Below are positions 50,626-59,286 of a stretch of DNA of 64,000 bases, piece after piece. This DNA comes from Straminergon stramineum (lineage: Eukaryota > Streptophyta > Bryopsida > Hypnales > Calliergonaceae), in NCBI GenBank assembly GCA_963920665.1, contig OY987267.1, forward strand, positions 14,136,001 to 14,200,000. The letters run 5' to 3'. Below the pieces are notes generated by a model, which saw only the letters and a program-made list of their open reading frames with translations, did no database searches and was not told the origin of the DNA. How positions within the stretch are numbered: the first letter of the stretch is position 1; each line of letters begins with the position of its first letter. The position numbers were made by a program, and so were the translations under genes.

Positions 50626-50796
50626 CACTACTGCGAATCCTGTCGCTTTTCATTCCCTGATAACGTGGGGCAAGTGAAAAGAGTCACAAAGTACAAAACG
50701 TGGGGCTTACATGGATACTAACATTACATCATTTTCAGTGAGAATCGACACAGGTTTGGAGCACTGGAATGAAAAACGACAGGGTTCGCTCTAGTG
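50626..50796. mobile_element. 171 bp CACTA-type MITE inserted in the right copy only (TSD GAT)
   Basis: The left end is CACTACTGCGAATCCTGTCG; the reverse complement of the right end is CACTAGAGCGAACCCTGTCG; both continue with TTTTCATTCC. GAT is duplicated at 50623-50625 and 50797-50799. The homologous site in the left copy (26598-26600) has a single GAT with no insert, so this is a filled/empty site pair. It marks the outer limit of perfect arm identity. Confidence 0.88.
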
Positions 50797-50799
50797 GAT

Positions 50800-51007
50800 G
50801 TTCAGTGCCTGCCACATGCTTAGTTTCAGAAAGTATTTGGATCACATGGAACACATTTAATGCGAGAGAGGTTTCTCATCGATCGACATGGTGTCGGAAC
50901 TTACTTCTTAGAGATTGTTCATGAGGGAATTGAACCCTAAATCAACTGTGCATGATTCCTGCCCGTTGCAGGGTGAACATTTCGAAAGGATTAATGGAAG
51001 CCATGCT
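50800..51007. repeat. Diverged outer homology of the right arm
   Basis: About 90% identical, reverse-complemented, to 26388-26597, with a few small indels, directly outside the MITE. The same flank must once have been part of the duplication, and has diverged while the inner 5.3 kb has not. Confidence 0.8.
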
Positions 51008-53299
51008 TATATCCAGACACAAAGTGTTTCAGCGGAGATACAAAGCAACGAATTTGATTCGAATGTGAATAATTCCGAGGACAGCAAGTATTGACGATTA
51101 CTCACCTATTCCAGTGGTATGTAGCATGCTGAAATTAAATTTGCTGAAATTCTTTTCTGCAAATCACGAAAAGAATCCTGGTTCATACCTCCACGCCTGC
51201 CTGAATACCTCCTCTACATCTTAAGTGCCTGCGTCTTCTCTGAAATCCTACGCTCTCCAAATTGATCTGGATCTAAAAGCACATCTCACCAGCCTCAATT
51301 TTAAATAAATGGAAGAAAAGGAACCGCAATCATCTCTCTTTCAACACACCATCAATCACCCGTTAAGAGGAACAATACTCCGGTGTCAAGGCGTACAGAA
51401 TCTAACAGAACAATTTGTATCCTTGCAAAATCACGGTCTTAACACAAAATATAGCTAGACAGCAAATGCGGATGCCAAGCGACCAGGTGTTTTTCTGCTG
51501 CTTCCACAACATATCATTCTCTTCGGCAGGCTTGTGACCATTGTCTTTAGGCTAGTATCTCGTGTTTTACATATCCAGCGATTACGACTAGACACATCCT
51601 ACAATCTGCGGACCTCAAACCTTTCAAGGACCACGCTGGTCAGACCAAACACAACAACTCCCTGGGAAACAGGACAGGAAGGTTAAGATGTCGACATATG
51701 TCCTCGCCCCTCCTCTAAGGGCTATACAGGTTCATTATTGATTAAAATTGAGTTTGAATTCTACAGGAATGAGACTCAAGCCGCAATTTCTTGCGGTGCG
51801 AGTACAGAATTAAAAACTCAAGAGGAAAATATATATTAAATTCCTCAAATAATCGGCTTAATTTTGAGAGCAGCACCTTCCTACGTCAACGAAGAAATTC
51901 ACAAAGTGGAACAGACCTTTGCAATCCAATTTCTGCAAAGGCTAAGTGAAAGACGAATCAATTGAGTAACGACATGAAGAATTGCCTTTCTAATCCAATG
52001 GGTTAGGAGTATTCTGATCCCAGAATAGACTCGATGCACGGAGCAAAACGTGAGATTCTAGACGGGATTGTTGCGCCATAGCCTAGTTCTCGTTGCAAGG
52101 GCATGAGAAATCACATAATTCCAAAGGACAGGAGGAAGAAGAGGCTGGCAGGGCAACTCTGGCGGGAAGTTTAAGTGAAATGGCCCGCCAGCTTCAAAAC
52201 ATTCAAACGTTCAAACCTGCCCAGCTGCAAGCAAGGCATACCAAGGCAAACCAGGTCAAATCAATTTATCGAACACAATTAACTTTTAACCCGGCCATTT
52301 TTTTGTCAATGAATGACAGAGAATCCTTCTGTGTAAGATAGAAGTGCAGTTATTCATCCTCAAAATCTTGTGTAGAAAGGGGGACAAATTTTTGTCAATA
52401 TTGTGACCTTCATTCTTACACTTTCAGTGTTAGGGAAAACGAAAATCCATATTGCAAACAAAATTGGGCTTTCTAGACCTTTTAGAGTTAAAAAGGTAAA
52501 ATCATTTGAGAAAATAAGCCAAAAAATAGCTAGTAGTAGAAAATTTTGGAGTTGTGAGACTTTATCCTTAAATGAATAGAAACTTTAGCAAACGACACTC
52601 AACCTTGCGAGATTGTTCCCTAGTGACACCCATGTCTATAGATGAATCAACAACTATTCATAATCCTTATGCTATGTACTCATAGTGTCTTTTGTCACCA
52701 TATCTTCCTTTCTCCATATAATGTACACCAACTTTTCAGCAAATGTCCCAGTCAAACTTCCTCTCATGGAACTTTTGTCATGCAAAGCCTCCTTCAATTC
52801 CTTTTGTCTAGAGTAAAAAATGTTATAATCACATGTAGCATTGTGGTCCTATGTCATTACAAAAATTAATTAAACATGGACCTCATAAATGCCCTTTGAT
52901 AGCACCACGTTGAAATATCATTTCAAGAGGTCATTTCTCAAGATGTCACTTCTTTAGAAGTTATTTCGACCAATGTATTGAAAAACATTGGAAGTAATGT
53001 TATTTCAACATCAAATCACTATACTCATTTTAGTTTGTTAAAATCAATCTATTATGATGGTTTTGGTCTCCAATTCAACTTAGAGTGTAGATTGATCTAT
53101 CTATTCATTAGATTTGTGAAGTTTTTCAAACCTACAAATCTTAATATACTATGGATTCATAAATTCCTATACCACACCTCTCCTTTAAAACAAAATGATG
53201 CAAGATCCTACAACACTGCCAATTTATATTGTTTACTTCTCCAAGCCATCTTCTCCAAAATCATTATCAGACAATTGTCTCAATGATTCTATTACATTA

Positions 53300-53530
53300 G
53301 TTTAGAGATGTGAGCCTATGAGTCTCGCTTGAACCTAGTTGTAGGTATGTACCTACAACCATTTGAAGGTATTTATAATATATGTACCTACAATATAGAT
53401 ACAATATACCATGGAAAGATTCTATATTGACATAAGTATCTATAACATAGACACCTATAGCCATAGAAGGTATCTATAATATAGATTCCTAGATTTATGG
53501 GATCATAGATTATATGCTTACATGCTAGCA
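53300..53530. repeat. Relative of the 11.1 kb MULE-like MITE
   Basis: GATGTGAGCCTATGAG at the left and TATGCTTACATGCTAGC at the right are related termini. The interior is the same kind of TATAGGTATCTATAAT-rich sequence as 11102-11348. No target duplication was found. Confidence 0.4.
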
Positions 53531-55149
53531 TTCTCCTTGGTCTCAATTACCATATAGCTAGTTCCCTCATAGATTGTCTTTGACATAGACCATTTTTCAT
53601 TAGTTTGTTATGATTAAAGCTAAAAAATATTTGGATGTCATTTTAACCAATCTCATTAAAGAATTGGATATAATGGAGGGTGTCACTTTGTATTGTCTTT
53701 AAAACTTTTGTATGTTTAAAATTTTTTTTGGAATGATGTCATTTCAACGTGATATCTAAACTAGCATTTCATCCAATTCAAAATTAGCCTATATAGTAGA
53801 TTTCTTGTTTAGCTACAAAACAATTTGTGTAATTAAATTTTTGAAACTAGAGGATCATATAGATTTCAAATTTTTATATATTTCAATACCTTTTATATAT
53901 TTCTAAAATCTCACCTCAAAGTCTATACATTTTCTTTAAAAATATACTCATTTGGAGTATCTACAGATTATGGAATCCCCTATAATCTCCTAAAATTGAA
54001 ATTAAGAGATTTTTTGCAAATGCAACACCCACACTATTTATTTTTCCAATCCATCCTCTTTTAGCCAATCAATAGGAGATTTTTGTTGTTCTTCTAAAAT
54101 CTATGAAACTTGTTGGTTGACATGATATTGAGATGTAGATGGTGTTTCGATAAAGTGGACATCACAACATCTCCCTTATTTTTTTATTAATGTGATGTTA
54201 AAGCAAGATCATAAGAAAATTTGGATAAAATGTCTATAGACTTAATTTTCCATCTTATAATAGAAGGGCAAGACATTTTCAAGACCACCTATCCTAACAT
54301 CTATTTTAGCAAAGTTGATATAAGTTATCATTGTGGCTACAATCTTCAATCCAACAACAAAGAACAATGTTTAAAGAGATTCCAAGGGATTGCCCTTGAG
54401 GTCCATTTAGAGGCTAGTGAGTACTTCCGTTGCTAACTCCAAGTTTCTATGCACAAAACTAAATGCAACAACGAAGGCATTCCTCATCTCTAAGTCCTTG
54501 ATTTTAAAGAGGCACCTATTTTTATGCATCCCATTGCTCCAAACAAAGCTATTTATAATTTATTGTTGATCAATTGTCACATTTGAAATTTTTGAGTTTA
54601 TCTTTGGAATCAAAGACCCTTAAAGGTTTGAAAACATAAAAAAATTCATAATGAATCAACCACAAAATATTGGAAAAATCTACAAATCAAAATGGGTGGG
54701 AAAAACAAACACCTCTTTTAATTGTAGAGGATTTCGAAGAACCAATAGGGGTTGCTAATTGCACTTGAATATATTACACCATTTGATTTCAGATATTTTG
54801 AATGTTTTGAAGTATTGAGGACAAGAAGATGCAAGTGTCACTTTATATACATACTAAGTTCTAAGGGTGATTGCAAGAAACACTTCATGTTTTGGGTTCA
54901 AAATGCAGTTTCTAGTTATAGGATTGGCAATACTACAAACTACTATCAATTCTATGTGTCAAATGAATGTGCCTGGAAATCTAAATCATTGATTCATGGC
55001 ACCTACAGGTCTAAACTATCTATTCAATACTATGCAATACTATAGACTACTATGGAGTACTATAGAAGCTATAGGAAGTAAAGAATAGCAAGAAAGGGGG
55101 ATGCAGACTTTTTCATTTCTAGTAATTCAAAAAAGATTCAAAAAGATTC

Positions 55150-55620
55150 CATAAAAAAAGCCACTTTGCTAGAGAAGGTTGTGCTTGCATTGCACCAAAG
55201 AATTCATGTAGGACAATTTTTCCCTCTTCGCAAACTTTGTGCAAAGGAGGGTCACTTTGGCCCCATGTGGGCAACCAACATGTTGCTATTTTTGTAAAAA
55301 CTCATCGTCAATCCTTGTAATGTTAGTAGACCTCCAACATGTCCAATTTGTAGCTTCAATCTCGCATTTTTTGGTCTAACATAGGACTAAAATCCCTCAA
55401 AATAGTCAAGGTAGACACCCAATCAAGGGTAGGTTAAAAATAGTAAAATATTTGAAAAAACTAGAAAATATTTGAAACTAACACATATATCTTCATTCCA
55501 AATCTCATGCCAAACGGACAAGCGATGCAAAAGTTATGAGCAAAAAAACACTTGTCCGAGGGCAAGGGGACAAAAAATAGGACAAGTGTTTCTTGCAATC
55601 AGACACCTCTAAATTCCACT
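55150..55620 (+). repeat. Dispersed repeat, partner of 44.10-44.56 kb
   Basis: See the partner entry. The shared block includes AAAAGTTATGAGCAAAAAAA followed by CACTTGTC, and a GGACAAGTG inverted word about 50 bp later. Confidence 0.55.
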
Positions 55621-56779
55621 TTCCTCTTAAGTTTCATTTCATGTGGTGCAATGAATAACGTTAAAAGTGAGACATGTAATTCCAAATCTTACTTCTCTTA
55701 GTTCCAAAACTATTAAAAAGTGTTGCCATAGAAATATTTTTAAAGAAATCAAAATTTGGAACTTCATATGAATCCTCAAGTGTGGCTTTGACATTCTTTT
55801 CCAATCTAATTTTGAGAATAAAGTGGAAGTTGAGACTAAGGATGTAATCATGACTTATCAATCAAAGGTTAGTGGGACCTCAACTCACTAAAATATCTAC
55901 AAATTGAATGTAATATTTCATCTATAACATTTCACTTGTTCATGTCGGAATTCTACCATAGAAGTCTACTCCAAGAAGTCCTACAAAATGATTGGCAAAG
56001 AGGTTGTTAACCCTTACTATTTATGAGTTAAACTTTTGGATTTATTTTTAAAGATGACATCATTTGTCTCATAATTATCATAAGATTTTCAATTTTAAAA
56101 AATAAGTTTATATTACCATGAATTGTTGAAGAAAAAATTTAAAAAATTTATATCAAATACAAATCATGTTCCTAAATAATCTAAAATTTTCAAAATAGAA
56201 ATACATTCTTGGACAATATGTAGAATATTGTAGTATAAAAAATATTTTATATTATACCATATTTAGAAATGTGGTTATAGATCTTCAACTTCAAACTTAA
56301 TTAAAATGCTTATTTTAAGGAATTTAAAAAATTCAAGTTGAATAGAACCATACTTTAGAATCTTTATTTTGTTAGAATTGCTCAAATGTAAAAGAAATTG
56401 TTTGAACATCAAAATCAGGTTTTAAGGCAAAAAACTTTAAAGTATTGAAATACATTGGTATACACTATACCATATTTTTGATAAGCTACCCTATATAAAA
56501 TCAAAAAACAACTAAAATGTCTTGAACTTAACTCAATGATGTGGGTATAACATCAATAAAGTTGCATACAAAAATCAAATGAAAATCATCCATTCTTCAA
56601 TATGCACAAAATTTGATTGACTATTTAAAGGATATAAAAAGTCTTTCCAAGATTAACAAAAAAGCCCGGTGCTTTCAAGGCATCAAATGTACCACTACAC
56701 CAAAATTTAGGGAAGTGATAATTTACACTTTAAAATAGTTGTTTTCTCTGCACACCACCTTTGTAAACTACAATTGAAT

Positions 56780-57771
56780 ACAACAATCTTATAAACTACC
56801 TATTGTACCATACAAAGAATTTTGCAATTAATATAGAACACAATCATCATTTTTTGTTTTGCATAATTCACATTTGATTCTTATGTTATCTCAATCAAGC
56901 ATACCAATTCCTAGTAAAAAAAGGCAAAATTCTATTTTTTGTGAGTTGTTTTATTTAATATTCTTGGTTTACATGATAATTGATTGAAAAACATTGGTGG
57001 TGAATATTTTTAATTTGATTGCCTATATATGAAGGAAACATCCATACACTCATCTTTCCTTGAACAAGCATCTCCAAAAAAGTTTCAAACTTCTGTCTAT
57101 AGGGATTTCAATGTTTAGGTGACAATGCCTAAATATTGTGAAATATATATCTCTAGATTTTAGCAAAGTAATTGTACCATCATGCTCTAATGTACAATAT
57201 TAGGTATATTGTAAGGGGGTCAAACAAAAAATCTAATTATAACAAATAGATATCTAGTTTACAAAATTTGGGCACTATCACCCTCATGTTGAAATCTTTG
57301 TGGAGGGAATTTCAAATCTTTTTCGGAGATGCTTGTTCATTCAAGGAAAGATGTGCATATGCATGTTTCCTACATATCTATCTAATCGAATTAAAAAATT
57401 AATCACTAATGTTTTTCAATCAATTATAATGTAAAATCATGAATATTAAATCACCAAAAATGGAGTTTTGCTTTTTTGAAACTGAAATTTTGTATGCTTG
57501 ATTGGGATTACATAAGAATTGAAAGTTAATTATGCAGGACAGAAAAATGTCAATTATATTCTATTTTATGCACAAGTCTTTGAATGTCACCATAGTCAAT
57601 CTGTAAGATTACTTGACCTGATTGCACAGTCCCCAACAACCATGTTATGGCCATCCTATTCGGCCGTTCAAAGATTTTTAAGAATGCAAGATAAAAAAAT
57701 GCCAATTGTATTTCATATTATGCAAAATTCTTTGAATATTTCACTAGGCAGTTTGTAAGATTATTGGAACC
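56780..57771. repeat. Fold-back element, copy D (longest)
   Basis: Full left arm (CTTATAAACTACC...CAAGCATACC...TGATTGAAAAACATTGG), central palindrome and right arm ending TTTGTAAGATTATTGGAACC, the inverse of copy A's start. The right end shows the terminal word twice (TGTCAATTATATTCTATTTT near 57.55 kb and TGCCAATTGTATTTCATATT near 57.70 kb), so the tip is tandemly duplicated. It ends exactly where GC-balanced, gene-like sequence begins. Confidence 0.65.
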
Positions 57772-57805
57772 GGCGACTGGACGTCCAATAGCGCATGTCA
57801 ACGCC

Positions 57806-58510
57806 TCAGCGTCTCGACCGCTTCATATGAAGAGCCCGCAGATCCATGAGCGAGTTACACTCTCGATGTTGCTTGGGTAGCTGGAGGTGAGGTTTCTCAC
57901 TATGTGCCTGGCTTTCTGCGTAACAAACGCTTGCCGCTTCATCATGTCTGCTTTCAACTTGGGGACCTCTTTTGGAAGAGCATATCATTTGCTTCAATTC
58001 CGGGCTGTTTGTTGTTTTGAAGCTGATGTAGCTTTGCCTGCGCATCGAAGTGTAGCTTGGTTTGCTCGCGATATCGTTCCTGATTGAGCCTGATTTGCTC
58101 TTCACGGCCTCCTTTAGTCTTTCGACGAAGGGCCTGAGCTGCTGCTCACACTTATATTTGTGAGCTTATTGTGCATCTCACTCTGACTGGAAAAGTGCGC
58201 TAATCTTCGGATACACCATTGATGCCAACAATTTGCGCATTCAACAACGCCATGTCAGTGATAATAAGAGTGTCCCCTAGAGTCACTGTGGGTCTTGAGT
58301 GAGCTTGTGCCCAAACCTTAATACCCAACTCTGAAGGGCGAACGGCATACAGATCATGGCAGGCCACTCATAAAATGTTAGAAGAGTGATATACAGGTGG
58401 GAGCAGGAGCTGAGAACGACAGTAGTTTCAACTCGTGACATTCATACAGTTCTGCTCCGATGGCATCCCAATTAATGTCATTCTTAATTGCTGCCCCCAC
58501 TAGTTTCTTA
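57806..58510 (-). pseudogene. Coding-like pieces of an unrecognised minus-strand gene
   Basis: GC-balanced island with three protein-like blocks on the minus strand: near 58.50-58.40 kb VGAAIKNDINWDAIGAELYE; near 58.36-58.21 kb LGIKVWAQAHSRPTVTLGDT followed by LIITDMALLNAQIVGINGV; near 58.12-57.96 kb a Gln/Lys-rich helix, REEQIRLNQERYREQTKLHF. Stops separate them, so they are either exons or a broken frame. I do not recognise the family. The copia element starts about 75 bp upstream on the same strand, so it may have inserted into this gene or beside it. Confidence 0.35.
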
Positions 58511-58584
58511 TTAGGACCACATTGGCGAAACCCTGAATCTTGTAGAAATATGCTGTGATCTTACAGCAGTTCTAGACGAAGGAG

Positions 58585-58720
58585 TGTTGATACACTTCAG
58601 AAAGATGGAAAAGCAAGAATTAGCACCCAGCTTATATACAGATGAGGTTTAACCTAAATTAGACTAATCGATATGGGACTGTAGGCAGAGATGAAACCCT
58701 AAGTTCGTTTGTTGTCAACA
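58585..58720 (-). mobile_element. 3' LTR of the Ty1/copia element (136 bp)
   Basis: On the minus strand it starts TGTTGACAACAAACGAAC and ends GAAGTGTATCAACA, giving the perfect 6 bp terminal inversion TGTTGA...TCAACA. It carries TATATAAG (plus positions 58631-58638). It directly follows a polypurine tract. The base run outside (58580-58584, AGGAG) would be the target duplication, but the other side lies beyond the window. At 136 bp it is short for a copia LTR. Confidence 0.85.
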
Positions 58721-58732
58721 CCCCCCCTCAAG
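58721..58732 (-). promoter_or_regulatory. Polypurine tract (plus-strand primer site) of the copia element
   Basis: The minus strand reads CTTGAGGGGGGG immediately before the LTR start TGTTGA, the expected primer site for second-strand synthesis. Confidence 0.8.
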
Positions 58733-58789
58733 CGAAGTTGGGTTTTGAACGTTTGCTAATCTGTACATGGGAACTGCAGTGTTCGAGTG

Positions 58790-59248
58790 ATGGCACGTAT
58801 TGAGTTCAGGAGAATGCGAGTCCTCCGGGAGTGTGTAGGAACCACGTCGTTGGTTGGTGTGGTAGGTCTGCTGCTGTGGATGTGTTGTGCCTTCGTGGTG
58901 CGCTTGGCGAGTTGTTGTTTTGATGTAGTGAATGCAATCGTGGCGGAGCAGCCTGAAGTGGAGACTTGCGATGGGTGTGGGAGGCTCGAATGTCGTTGGA
59001 GTGGGAGCGTAGCTGCGGTTGAATTTGCACGAAGTAGGGCACCATTGCGGAAAGCTCCATATAGTGAACAGAGGGCCGGTGTTGCCCAGCAGAAATTCTA
59101 TGCTGTTAGAAAGGGTCGTGTCCCAGGTCTGTATTTTTCATCGGAGGATTGTGCTCGTGAGGTGATTGGCTTCAAGGGTGCAGAGCATAAGAGGTTCGGG
59201 ACACTAGCAGACGCTGAGGTTTACTTGTTTCAAGGTCTGGCTGGATAG
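58790..59248 (+). CDS. Antisense ORF in the copia 3' region: membrane-anchored protein with RNase H1 N-terminal/viroplasmin-type domain
   Basis: 152 residues, opposite in strand to gag-pol, filling most of the 555 bp between the pol stop and the polypurine tract. Residues about 18-38 form a hydrophobic segment (TSLVGVVGLLLWMCCAFVV), a likely membrane anchor. Residues 60-68 are CDGCGRLEC, a small Cys cluster. Residues about 103-147 match the hybrid-binding domain found at the N-terminus of eukaryotic RNase H1 and in viroplasmin-like proteins: FYAVRKGRVPGLYFSSEDC, then GFKGAEHKRF and an Ala/Glu-rich helix before the end. The aromatic residue usual just after the Y-x-S/T position is Ser here. 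A Met codon at 58790 starts it. No catalytic RNase H domain is attached; the element's own one is in pol. It could be a captured host exon or an accessory gene. The frame and domain are seen; expression and function are unknown. Confidence 0.6.
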   Translation: MARIEFRRMRVLRECVGTTSLVGVVGLLLWMCCAFVVRLASCCFDVVNAIVAEQPEVETCDGCGRLECRWSGSVAAVEFARSRAPLRKAPYSEQRAGVAQQKFYAVRKGRVPGLYFSSEDCAREVIGFKGAEHKRFGTLADAEVYLFQGLAG

Positions 59249-59286
59249 GGGATTTCTAATTTTAGGGTTTTGTACAGAGAAAGGAA

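Larger units (their letters stand above)
51008..56779. other. Intergenic region, unique then AT-rich
   Basis: 51.0-52.4 kb is GC-balanced but shows no convincing exon; an 82-codon frame at 52093-52341 has no motif or homologue I know. From 52.4 kb on the sequence is AT-rich repeat debris, including a MULE-MITE-like piece at 53.30-53.53 kb and the repeat at 55.15-55.62 kb. Confidence 0.5.

Noticed and set aside
52093..52341. 82-codon plus-strand frame
   Set aside because: Low complexity start, no motif; not distinguishable from chance.
58806..59060. 84-codon sense-strand frame in the copia 3' region (possible env-like ORF)
   Set aside because: No signal peptide, membrane segment or coiled coil; it is the shadow of the antisense ORF with the recognisable domain.
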